This document shows, piece by piece, positions 31,353 through 38,500 of a DNA stretch of 38,500 nucleotides (the first letter of the stretch is position 1; each line of letters begins with the position of its first letter). Made by a program: the position numbers and the translations under genes. The stretch is from a virus: IMG/VR virus record IMGVR_UViG_3300046471_000227, positions 1 through 38,500 of that record; one strand, given 5' to 3'. The notes under the pieces were generated by a model, which did no database searches, was not told the DNA's origin, and saw nothing but the letters and a program-made list of their open reading frames with translations.

Positions 31353-32360
31353 TCAACTCACGGTGATGTTTTCGGCCATGGCCGCGCAGCCCAGGTCTTC
31401 GATCACATAGCTTTCATTCACCGATTCGAAGTTCTCGATGCGGTCGCGTTTGGCGTTGTCGACGACGGTGCGTCGGCGGGTGCCTTCCTGCCAGTAGATC
31501 GACAGGTTGTCGAGGCGAGTCACCAGCAGGCCGTTGGGAGGGAAGTGCGGCACGCGCACGGCCGGTAGATTGCCCAGGCGCTTTTGGCTGGTGACGATAT
31601 CGGCGGCCAGCATTTCGGTAGGCGCTTGGGTTTTGTTGATGATCGGGAAATATTTGTCGGCCAACAGTTGGCGGCCGCAGATGACGACCAGATCGGTGTC
31701 TTCCTGATACCACGGGTCGATGAATTCGTTGACCATGCTGACAACCAGGGCGTCGATGTTTTCGAAATCCTTGCCAGCACCGATTTCAATCTTGCCGCTG
31801 CCGGTCGCGACCTCGGCCATGACTCGAGCTTCGTTCTCGATGCGCATTTTTTGCAGCCAGCCGATGTTGACGTCCTGCAACAGCGGATTGGTTGCAGGGT
31901 TTGAGGTGGCGGCGCGACTGGTGCCGTTCCAGCCGATCATGATCCGGTTGAGTGCCTGGGCTTTGATGATCGCGTCGCGGATACGCGCCTGGAAGTCTTT
32001 GAACTTCGCCCACTGATCCAGCTTCTGGTAACGCAGGCCGGTATCGAAGTTGGTTTGCGTGCAGGTGTACCCGCGGTTGTCCAGGCTGCTCGGGTCACGG
32101 GGTTCTCGATCCTTCACAGTGGTGTCGGTGGTGCTGGCAATGGTGCCGTCGATACCGATGCCGATCTTCTCGCCAGACTGCTCGGAAACGCCGTAAATAT
32201 TGATCGCGCTGAGGAACGCGCTGGATTCCTGAATGCGGGTTTCCAGCGTCTGGGCAACGCTCGGCGCGGCGGTGAACTTGGTGGTGACGTCGCTCACGCC
32301 ATGCAGTTGGGCGAGCTGTTGCAGGTACGCGTTGAAGAGAACGCGTGTGTCGTTGCGCAT
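31353..32360 (-). CDS. N: major capsid protein precursor gpN
   Basis: A 335-aa HK97-fold major capsid protein precursor of the P2 gpN family, processed by gpO. MRNDTRVLFNAYLQQLAQLHGVSDVTTKFTAAPSVAQTLETRIQESSAFL and the SIYWQEGTRRRTVVDNAKRDRIENFESVNESYVIEDL end are typical. The length is close to P2 gpN (357 aa). Confidence 0.96.
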   Translation of the reverse strand: MRNDTRVLFNAYLQQLAQLHGVSDVTTKFTAAPSVAQTLETRIQESSAFLSAINIYGVSEQSGEKIGIGIDGTIASTTDTTVKDREPRDPSSLDNRGYTCTQTNFDTGLRYQKLDQWAKFKDFQARIRDAIIKAQALNRIMIGWNGTSRAATSNPATNPLLQDVNIGWLQKMRIENEARVMAEVATGSGKIEIGAGKDFENIDALVVSMVNEFIDPWYQEDTDLVVICGRQLLADKYFPIINKTQAPTEMLAADIVTSQKRLGNLPAVRVPHFPPNGLLVTRLDNLSIYWQEGTRRRTVVDNAKRDRIENFESVNESYVIEDLGCAAMAENITVS

Positions 32361-32403
32361 GGTGGTCGTCCTTGGTTATTCGGGGCTGTGGCGGGGCTGT
32401 CTA

Positions 32404-33234
32404 TCAGCAGTCGGTCACTACCGAGTGGTCACCGCCGGTTACCGGAGGGCGCGTCTTCTGATTGGGATTTTGAGTGGTGGAGAGCAGGGTCTTCAGTTCG
32501 GTGAAGTCTTTGCTGAGTTGATCCAGTCGGGTTTGCAGGCCTTTTGCAAATTTCTGCTCCGCAGCCATTTGGGCGGGCAGATCCTTGACATGTTCGGCGA
32601 TGGTTTCGACTGCTTGGCTGATATGAGCGAACTCGTTGTCATCCTTGCTTTGCTTGCCGCCGAGCAGGTTTCTCACTGTGCTGAGCAGATGAGCACCGAT
32701 GCTCGGTTTTTCTTCGACTTCCTCGAATGTCAGCTCGGTTTCCAGCGCCTCGGTGAACATCGAGGTCGCGGAATAGTGACGATCCTTGAACGGGCTGACG
32801 TCCGGTTTCTGGGCCGAGAACGACAGCACGTCGGTGCCAAGGCTGGCCGGTGAATCTGTCACACCGAGACCTACGATGTAAGCCTCACCGGTATCGGCGA
32901 AGCTGTCGTCGATTTCGATTGAGGTGTAGATCTTCTGTTTTGCTTTGTTCATGGCGATCAGGTCGGGCGTCGGCTCGACCTGAGCAAACAGAGCCAGTTT
33001 CTTTTGGCCGTTTATGTCCACTTCTTCGGTTTTCACCGCCAATACATCGCCGTAGGCCTTGAATGGGCTGTCGGGTAGCAAGCTGCGGAAATGCTCAAGC
33101 CAGATCCGCGCGCCGTAGGTGGATGGGTTGAAGTTCTTCGCAGCCTGTTCCAGCCAGTTGCGTTTGATGGTGCGCTTGTCTGAGGTAGCGCCCTCGACGG
33201 CGACGCGGAACCAGTTGCTGCGGAATTTCTTCAT
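32404..33234 (-). CDS. O: capsid scaffold and protease gpO
   Basis: A 276-aa scaffold/protease of the P2 gpO family. The N-terminal serine protease domain has FNPSTYGARIWLEHFRS (His) and GLGVTDSPASLGTD (Ser). The C-terminal half is a helical scaffold with Gln/Lys coiled coil. I start it at ATG 33234 (MKKFRSNWFRVAVEG) with GAGG nine bases upstream. First gene of the leftward O operon, divergent from P. Confidence 0.94.
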   Translation of the reverse strand: MKKFRSNWFRVAVEGATSDKRTIKRNWLEQAAKNFNPSTYGARIWLEHFRSLLPDSPFKAYGDVLAVKTEEVDINGQKKLALFAQVEPTPDLIAMNKAKQKIYTSIEIDDSFADTGEAYIVGLGVTDSPASLGTDVLSFSAQKPDVSPFKDRHYSATSMFTEALETELTFEEVEEKPSIGAHLLSTVRNLLGGKQSKDDNEFAHISQAVETIAEHVKDLPAQMAAEQKFAKGLQTRLDQLSKDFTELKTLLSTTQNPNQKTRPPVTGGDHSVVTDC

Positions 33235-33321
33235 GGCGGGAAACCTCATTTGCTTGGGCGCTGAATGCCTGCGATGAGGGGCATGGTCGTGACGCGCGCG
33301 AGTTGCGGCAATGAGGCGGGA

Positions 33322-33342
33322 TTGTAGGGAAGGGCGGTACAA
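33322..33342. promoter_or_regulatory. candidate late activator (Ogr-type) site between O and P
   Basis: TTGTA-N11-TACAA in the 154-base gap of the divergent O and P operons, centred 57 bases before ATG 33389 of P and 98 before O. One symmetric site could serve both directions. Confidence 0.65.
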
Positions 33343-33388
33343 GAGGCGGCGCTATTGAGTCGTCGGTATGGGCGGCAGCATCGCGGCC

Positions 33389-35146
33389 ATGACTACGACC
33401 GCACTGTTGTCCATCGATCCCCGGCGCCAATCCAAGTTTCTGTATTGGATGGGGTGGCGCGTCTGCGAGATTGCGGAGGCTACGGGCGAAAAGGAAAAGA
33501 CGCTACATAGCTGGAAGGCGCGCGATGAATGGGACCGGGCCGACAACGTCGAGCGCATCGGCGGGGCGCTGGAAGCCCGGTTAGTGCAACTGATCCTCAA
33601 GGAGGGGAAAAGCGGCGGCGATTTTAAAGAGATTGATTTGCTGCACCGGCAGTTGGAGCGGCAGGCGCGTATCCAGCGTTTTCAGGGCGGTGGTACTGAA
33701 ACTGACCTCAACCCTAATCTAGCCAAGCGCAACGCCGAGCCGAAGAAGAAGGCCGTCAAGAATGAGATTGATGAAGACCAGATCGAGCTGCTGCGCGAGG
33801 CCTTCATTGATGGGTGTTTCGACTATCAGAAGGACTGGTACCGCGCCGGGAATCAACGCACCCGCGTCATTCTCAAGAGTCGGCAGATCGGCGCGACTTA
33901 CTACTTCGCCCGCGAGGCGTTCATCGATGCGCTGGAGACCGGGCGTAACCAGATTTTCCTGTCGGCCTCGAAGAACCAGGCTTACTTGTTCCGAGGGTAC
34001 ATTCAGGCGTTCTGCCGCGAGATTATCGGCGTCGAGCTGACTGGCGATCCCATCGTTCTGCCAAACGGCGCCGAGCTGTTTTTCCTCGGTACCAACGCCC
34101 GCACTGCCCAGGGCTATCACGGCAATTTCTACTTCGACGAGTTTTTCTGGACGTTCAAGTTCGAGGAGCTGAACAAGGTCGCCTCGGGCATGGCGATGCA
34201 CAAGAAGTGGCGTAAGACCTATTTTTCCACGCCGTCGAGCATGGCCCATGAGGCCTACACATTCTGGACGGGCGAGCGCTTCAATAAGGGCAAGCCCGCC
34301 GCGCAGCATACGAAGGTTGATGTGTCCCACGGCGTGCTCCAGCAGGGCCGGTTCTGTGAGGATCGGTTGTGGCGGCAGATCGTCACGATTCTGGACGCGG
34401 AGCGGGGCGGTTGTGACCTGTTCGACATCGAAGAGCTGCGCCGCGAATACAGTCCCGAGGCGTTCGCCAACCTGCTGATGTGTGAGTTCGTCGACGACGG
34501 CGCGAGCATCTTTCCGCTGACCTTGTTGCAGTCGTGCATGGTGGACAGCTGGGTCGAGTGGGCCGAGGACTACAAACCCTTCGCCATGCGGCCGTTCGGC
34601 GACCGTCAGGTCTGGATCGGTTACGACCCGGCTGAGACTGGCGACTGCTCCGGCATGGTAGTGGTTGCGCCGCCGCTGGCGCCGGGGGGCAAGTTCCGAA
34701 TCCTCGAACGACATCAGTTCCGAGGCATGGACTTCGCCGCGCAGGCCGAATTCATCAAGAGCGTCTGCGACCGCTACTGGGTGACGTACATCGGGATCGA
34801 TGTCACCGGTTTGGGCAGCGGCGTGGCCCAACTGGTGCGCCAGTTCTTCCCAGCGGTGACCACCTTCAGCTACTCGCCCGAAGTCAAAACCCGCCTAGTA
34901 CTCAAGGCCTATGACGTGATCCACAAGGGCCGGCTCGAATTCGATGCCGGCTGGACCGACATGGCCCAGTCGCTGATGGCGATCCGCAAAACCGTCACCG
35001 CCGGCGGACGCCAGTACACCTACACCGCCGGCCGTAACTACAACACCGGCCACGCCGATCTGGCCTGGGCACTCTTTCACGCATTGCACCACGAACCGCT
35101 TGAGGGGCAGACCACTGCCAACACTGGGCGCATGGAGATTTATTGA
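33389..35146 (+). CDS. P: terminase large (ATPase) subunit gpP
   Basis: A 585-aa packaging ATPase/nuclease of the P2 gpP family. An N-terminal helix-turn-helix (YWMGWRVCEIAEATGEKEKTLHSWKARDEWD) is followed by a P-loop variant LKSRQIGATYYFAREAF, a Walker B GNFYFDEFFW, and the RNase H-like nuclease with IGYDPAETGDCSGMVVV. The length equals P2 gpP (590 aa). I start it at ATG 33389 by family; ATG 33368 is in frame. Neither has an SD. It overlaps Q as TGATG. Confidence 0.95.
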   Translation: MTTTALLSIDPRRQSKFLYWMGWRVCEIAEATGEKEKTLHSWKARDEWDRADNVERIGGALEARLVQLILKEGKSGGDFKEIDLLHRQLERQARIQRFQGGGTETDLNPNLAKRNAEPKKKAVKNEIDEDQIELLREAFIDGCFDYQKDWYRAGNQRTRVILKSRQIGATYYFAREAFIDALETGRNQIFLSASKNQAYLFRGYIQAFCREIIGVELTGDPIVLPNGAELFFLGTNARTAQGYHGNFYFDEFFWTFKFEELNKVASGMAMHKKWRKTYFSTPSSMAHEAYTFWTGERFNKGKPAAQHTKVDVSHGVLQQGRFCEDRLWRQIVTILDAERGGCDLFDIEELRREYSPEAFANLLMCEFVDDGASIFPLTLLQSCMVDSWVEWAEDYKPFAMRPFGDRQVWIGYDPAETGDCSGMVVVAPPLAPGGKFRILERHQFRGMDFAAQAEFIKSVCDRYWVTYIGIDVTGLGSGVAQLVRQFFPAVTTFSYSPEVKTRLVLKAYDVIHKGRLEFDAGWTDMAQSLMAIRKTVTAGGRQYTYTAGRNYNTGHADLAWALFHALHHEPLEGQTTANTGRMEIY

Positions 35147-36159
35147 TGACCGAACAACTCGCCAACCAGACGTTGCCCGCGACCTTACCCGCCACCGGCG
35201 CCGGAACTCAGGTGTTTTCCTTCGGCGAGCCGACGCCGGTGCTGGGTGGACGGGAGGTTTTCGATTACCTGGAGTGCTGGTTCAACGGGCGGTGGTATGA
35301 GCCGCCTCTATCGCTGGATGGGCTGGCCCGGTCGGTGGGGGCGAGCGTGCATCTGCATTCGGGGCTGATGTTCAAGCGCAACCTGTTGAGCAAGACGTTT
35401 ATCCCGCATCCGTTGCTGTCGCGGGCTTCGTTTGAGCAGTTCGCCTTGGACTTTCTGTGCCTGGGCAATGGCTATTTTGAGGGGCGGCATTCGCGATTGG
35501 GCGGGGTTCGCAAATTGGAAACACCGTTGGCCAAGTACATGCGCGCTGGGCCGGATGGTCAGTTTTACCAGGTGCGAGGGTGGAAGGATGAACACGCCTT
35601 TGAGCCGGACAGCATTTTTCATCTGCGTGAGGCAGATCTGCATCAGGAGATTTACGGGTTGCCGGAGTGGATCAGCGCTTTGCAGTCGGCGCTGTTGAAC
35701 GAGTCGGCGACGTTGTTCCGGCGCAAGTATTACGAGAACGGGAGCCATGCCGGGTTCATCTTGTATATGACAGACGCGGCGCAGACCGAGGCGGACATTG
35801 ATGCGTTGCGCAAGGCATTGAAGGAGTCGAAAGGGCCGGGGAATTTCCGGAATCTATTTGTTTACTCACCGACCGGCAAAAAAGACGGGATCCAGCTGAT
35901 ACCGGTGAGCGAGGTGGCGGCGAAGGATGAATTCAACTCGATCAAGAATCAGACGCGGGATGACGTGTTGGCGAGCCTGCGGATTCCCCCGCAGTTGATG
36001 GGGATCGTGCCGCAGAATGCGGGTGGATTTGGGTCAATTAGGGAGGCGACAGAGCTTTGGGTTATAAATGAGCTGGAGCCAATTCAGGCACGCATGTCCC
36101 AGCTTAATGAATGGCTGGGACATGATGTTATGGAATTCCGTGCTTATGGACTAGGTTGA
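35146..36159 (+). CDS. Q: portal protein gpQ
   Basis: A 337-aa portal vertex protein of the P2 gpQ family. GREVFDYLECWFNGRWYEPPLSLDGLARSVGASVHLHSGLMFKRN and YYENGSHAGFILYMTD are diagnostic, with GIVPQNAGGFGSIREATELWVINELEP near the end. The ATG overlaps the P stop. The 3' end becomes AT-richer and runs 16 bases into the convergent DUF4145 gene, so cargo insertion may have replaced the last codons. Confidence 0.95.
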   Translation: MTEQLANQTLPATLPATGAGTQVFSFGEPTPVLGGREVFDYLECWFNGRWYEPPLSLDGLARSVGASVHLHSGLMFKRNLLSKTFIPHPLLSRASFEQFALDFLCLGNGYFEGRHSRLGGVRKLETPLAKYMRAGPDGQFYQVRGWKDEHAFEPDSIFHLREADLHQEIYGLPEWISALQSALLNESATLFRRKYYENGSHAGFILYMTDAAQTEADIDALRKALKESKGPGNFRNLFVYSPTGKKDGIQLIPVSEVAAKDEFNSIKNQTRDDVLASLRIPPQLMGIVPQNAGGFGSIREATELWVINELEPIQARMSQLNEWLGHDVMEFRAYGLG

Positions 36160-36851
36160 GGCGCTACCTGAGAGGCTTTCCTCTCAGCGTCTTTCTCCAC
36201 CGCTACGGCCTTAATTCTTGCCATTTTTTCCTGACGCTGATGCCTCTTCATATACCACTCTTCGAAAAGACTCTCAATTAGCTGAACTAATAATCCCGCT
36301 TCATCTTCATCTACCTCGATTATCGTATCGATGTCCTTTTCCATGTGAGCACCGATATTGCCCAGCTTTCGCAATGAGTCTATGGCTTCAAAGGTTTCCG
36401 GGTCGAGTTTATCTTGTATCGCGTCAATTTCCTTAAAGAGAGTGGCTTCTTTGATATTCCAAAAATCTCGAATCATTCCTTGCAGGCATCGACGAGATAA
36501 GGTGGCAGCCGCTTTGGGAGACCTTGTCAAAATTGAGCAGGCTTCGGTGTAATCCTGAATGATGGGTCGAGGAATGTAGTCCGGATACGGTCTTGCATTA
36601 CTATCTGGAGTGAGTTTCCATTCTTTTACGCGCGAATAACTCCATTGGTGGGTTTTAAGAGTTCTTTGGAGTTGAGTAGCAACTATCTCTACCTCTTTGC
36701 ATTCAATATTTGGGCAGACGGTAACTTTTATCCTTATTGATTGTTCGTTATTTTTGTATCCGTGCTTAAAGTCTACGTCGTCAACTAGGTAGTTTGCATT
36801 GCCTATTGTCGCGTTCTGGTTACAGAACGGGCAGCGCCAATTGAAATTCAT
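36144..36851 (-). CDS. DUF4145 domain protein with N-terminal zinc finger
   Basis: A 235-aa protein. The N-terminus has CPFC...CPNIEC, four Cys for a zinc ribbon. The middle carries the DUF4145 pattern (DYTEACSILTRSPKAAATLSRRCLQGMIRDFWNIKEATLFKEI, LRKLGNIGAHMEKDIDTIIEVDEDEAGLLVQLIESLFEEWYMKRH). DUF4145 occurs alone and fused to restriction or defence proteins; its activity is unclear. It is AT-rich, on the opposite strand to Q, between Q and the cos candidate. This is a cargo position equivalent to the P2 tin/old region near cos. Confidence 0.88.
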   Translation of the reverse strand: MNFNWRCPFCNQNATIGNANYLVDDVDFKHGYKNNEQSIRIKVTVCPNIECKEVEIVATQLQRTLKTHQWSYSRVKEWKLTPDSNARPYPDYIPRPIIQDYTEACSILTRSPKAAATLSRRCLQGMIRDFWNIKEATLFKEIDAIQDKLDPETFEAIDSLRKLGNIGAHMEKDIDTIIEVDEDEAGLLVQLIESLFEEWYMKRHQRQEKMARIKAVAVEKDAERKASQVAPQPSP

Positions 36852-36912
36852 AAATTCTCCCTTTTTTTTTGATGTTTCATTTTTTTGCAGGCTGCAACTG
36901 ACGCATCAGTAG

Positions 36913-37248
36913 CGTACACCTCCCACACAGGTTTGTTCCAGCACCTGTCGCCCACAGCAACGTCGGGACAACGAGATTAATTCGCTCGAATTTTTCGCTC
37001 CAACTCTTCAGCAACGAAGGTTTGAAATCAGTCCCCACGCCCGCTCATTCTTCCCTCTCTCTGGACTGATCCCGCCAGATAAGGCCGGTGTAAAACTAAG
37101 CCAACTCGATGAATGGGCAGCAGATCGACATGGACGCTACCATTTTGGTCCAGAAGTCGTATTCGTTGACGGTCGACCGCCACTGCTGCGCTCTGATTGC
37201 CAAGGGCTAGTGGACTGCAAGAGATTCACGCACTGTACGGACTGGTGA
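36913..37248 (+). pseudogene. start-less open frame, possible gene remnant
   Basis: An open frame of 111 codons between stops without ATG; only a late GTG is in frame. It reads like real protein in the second half (LIPPDKAGVKLSQLDEWAA, then RHGRYHFGPEVVFVDGRPPLL). I do not recognise it. It may be the 3' remnant of a gene lost between the DUF4145 gene and cos, or a gene with a distant start removed by frameshift. Confidence 0.35.
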
Positions 37249-37369
37249 CTAGTACAAATTTCAAGTCGAAACGAGAACGCGAGCGTGAGGCCATGAGCCG
37301 TTTGGAAGTGTGGTGATTTGGCCTGCGACACGGCGCGGCGGCAAGACCTATCCGCACCTGGCGCGTGCC

Positions 37370-37388
37370 GTCGTCCCCCCACCTCGCC
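37370..37388 (-). other. candidate cos site
   Basis: On the minus strand, GGCGAGGTGGGGGGACGAC resembles the 19-base P2 cohesive end as I recall it (GGCGAGGCGGGGAAAGCAC): the first 12 bases differ at one position. Orientation relative to Q is as in P2, since reading inward from cos one meets the Q 3' end. cos close to the attachment end is known in phiCTX. Not proven. Confidence 0.5.
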
Positions 37389-38164
37389 TGCGGGCTAAAT
37401 GGATCTTTTTTTCCGCAGACCTGCATCTGGCCGAGCGCACCCACGGCCGGGAGCTGTAGTGATGGATTCGAGGGCCAGAAAGCCTGCGGATCCCTGCGAA
37501 GGGTGGGCCGTCTGACAGGGCAGATCCGGCGGATTTGGGAGGTCGGTAGAAGAATCCATCCGATGCCTGTTTTTCAACAGCGTCGGAAAAAAGTAATGTG
37601 GTAATTCGAATATTGGAACACCGGCGAAAGCCCCGGATTCATTGGCTTTGCTGGCTTACCTCAAAAAGTAATTTTGAGTAATGAAAAAGGTAATGTGACG
37701 GTAAGTAATTGATTTATAAGGGATGCATAAAAAGGAATATTACTTCCTTAAAAGGTAATTATCTTACCTCTACATTACTCAAAAATTACTTAGTGCCGAT
37801 CCTTCGCAGCCCAGTGAAATCAAGGCTCTCAGCCAGATCGACCATTCGGCTTACCCAAATTACCTTTTTCCGATGCCTTTCCCGAAAAAGGGAATCACCT
37901 ATAAGCCGGTACAGCCGATGGCCGCGCTACTCACTGACGCGGATGATGAACGGACACTCATAGGCAGGTCGTTTTTTGCCCGTACGAAAACGCTTGTAGG
38001 AAGCGCTGGGGATTGGAGCGACGGGCTCTCCACATGCAGATGCCTGGCGTTATGTTGGCCACGTGCAGACTGGAGTTGGTAGTTAGTCGAGGTCAGGCTA
38101 TACGTTTGGCAGGGTGCCCAGATATCGTGGCCCTAACATTATTTCTCTAAAACGGAAAATCGCA
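37389..38164. other. non-coding prophage end / junction region
   Basis: No convincing complete gene. The phage-host junction probably lies here, but I could not find a repeated att core matching the int side (1072-1094). A frame from 37760 to 38082 (ATG 37873) contains ordered-looking sequence (PNYLFPMPFPKKGITYKPVQP) and may be another remnant. It holds the GTAAT cluster. Confidence 0.4.
37593..37863. repeat. GTAAT/ATTAC motif cluster with an imperfect long inverted repeat
   Basis: GTAAT or its complement occurs 11 times in about 270 bases: 37593, 37601, 37668, 37678, 37690, 37705, 37739, 37755, 37774, 37785 and 37859. About 0.5 would be expected at random. Many are preceded by A-tracts. AAGTAATTTTGAGTAATG (37666-37683) matches the complement of 37774-37792 with one extra T. 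It could be integrase arm sites or another repeat-binding element. Confidence 0.65.
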
Positions 38165-38500
38165 ATGGCTCTGGCTTCCGTAGCACCGTATGCGTTCAAT
38201 ACCAACGAATTATTGACGCTTGGGCTTGCCGCATATGCGGCCGTGGTTTCCACCTTCGTTCTAGGCTGGGACGCTTACAAGTGGCTAGCTTCTGGCGCGA
38301 AGATCGATATGTCCGCTACGACTGGGGTGAGGATCTACGGCGGTCCAGTTGAGGACCAGAATACATACATCTCCATAACAGCGTGGAATGTCGGAGACCA
38401 ACCCACGACCATCACAAATTTGGGAGGTATGTATTTTGATTCCTGGTGGCGGGCATACGTTACGCGCTGGAGGCCGTCCGAGACCTTCATAATCAACTAA
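38165..38500 (+). CDS. hypothetical protein with an N-terminal membrane segment
   Basis: A 111-aa protein. A single hydrophobic segment near the N-terminus (LLTLGLAAYAAVVSTFVLGWDAY) is followed by a soluble beta-rich part (TYISITAWNVGDQPTTITNLGGMYFDSWW). I start it at ATG 38165, with GGAAA upstream; 38114 is an in-frame alternative. It ends exactly at the window end with TAA. Probably a host gene or flanking cargo; function unknown. Confidence 0.65.
   Translation: MALASVAPYAFNTNELLTLGLAAYAAVVSTFVLGWDAYKWLASGAKIDMSATTGVRIYGGPVEDQNTYISITAWNVGDQPTTITNLGGMYFDSWWRAYVTRWRPSETFIIN

Noticed and set aside
33719-34831. 370-codon open frame on the minus strand
   Set aside because: Antisense to the terminase ATPase gpP. 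Its composition reflects the complementary strand, with no motif.

Overview
The window is a chromosomal stretch of a Pseudomonas-type gammaproteobacterium, probably P. fluorescens group. The evidence is moderately high GC, a DUF3077 gene (a family largely confined to Pseudomonas) and the closest recognisable relatives of most genes. Nearly all of it is one P2-like (Peduovirus/phiCTX-type) prophage. No tRNA, rRNA, IS element or CRISPR array was seen.

Layout. 1-1071: an AT-rich hypothetical protein, either host gene or phage cargo. 1095-6518: the leftward early operon, made of int, a DUF4224 protein, small ORFs, a primase-helicase, an Ogr-type late activator and a Cro-like regulator. It faces a CI-like repressor (6555-6929), and an inverted-repeat operator lies inside the Cro promoter. 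7000-15600: an accessory (moron) block. It holds a small ORF, a DUF3077 protein behind a highly structured leader, HicAB toxin-antitoxin, a membrane protein, and an SOS cassette (SRAP peptidase and UmuDC around a perfect 24-bp LexA-type palindrome). An HNH endonuclease follows, flanked by two copies of an unrecognised module: a 33-aa peptide gene divergent from a candidate RNA. 15649-36159: late genes in the standard P2 content and order. The leftward F operon (FI, FII, E/E', T, U, D) ends in com and dcm. The leftward V operon is V, W, J, I, fibre and fibre chaperone. The leftward O operon is O, N, M, L, X, holin, R and S. The rightward PQ operon carries terminase and portal. The heads of these four operons share a TGTA-N11-TACA element at three sites, a good candidate for the Ogr-family activator site. 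Opposite-strand cargo sits between S and V (DUF2971) and after Q (DUF4145). 36852-38164: a gene-poor end with a decayed reading frame, a cos-like sequence in the correct orientation, and a dense cluster of GTAAT motifs. 38165-38500: a small membrane-anchored protein, probably host.

How it works together. The CI-like repressor and Cro-like protein set the lysogeny switch. Int and the DUF4224 protein move the element, the primase-helicase replicates it, and Ogr turns on the four late operons. One notable absence is that no endolysin or spanin gene lies beside the holin, so the lysis cassette is incomplete. The most unusual items are the duplicated peptide/RNA module around the HNH gene, the SD-sequestering leader of the DUF3077 gene, and the com-dcm pair, which resembles Mu com-mom. 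Gene identities come from reading translations and recalling families. No database search was run.
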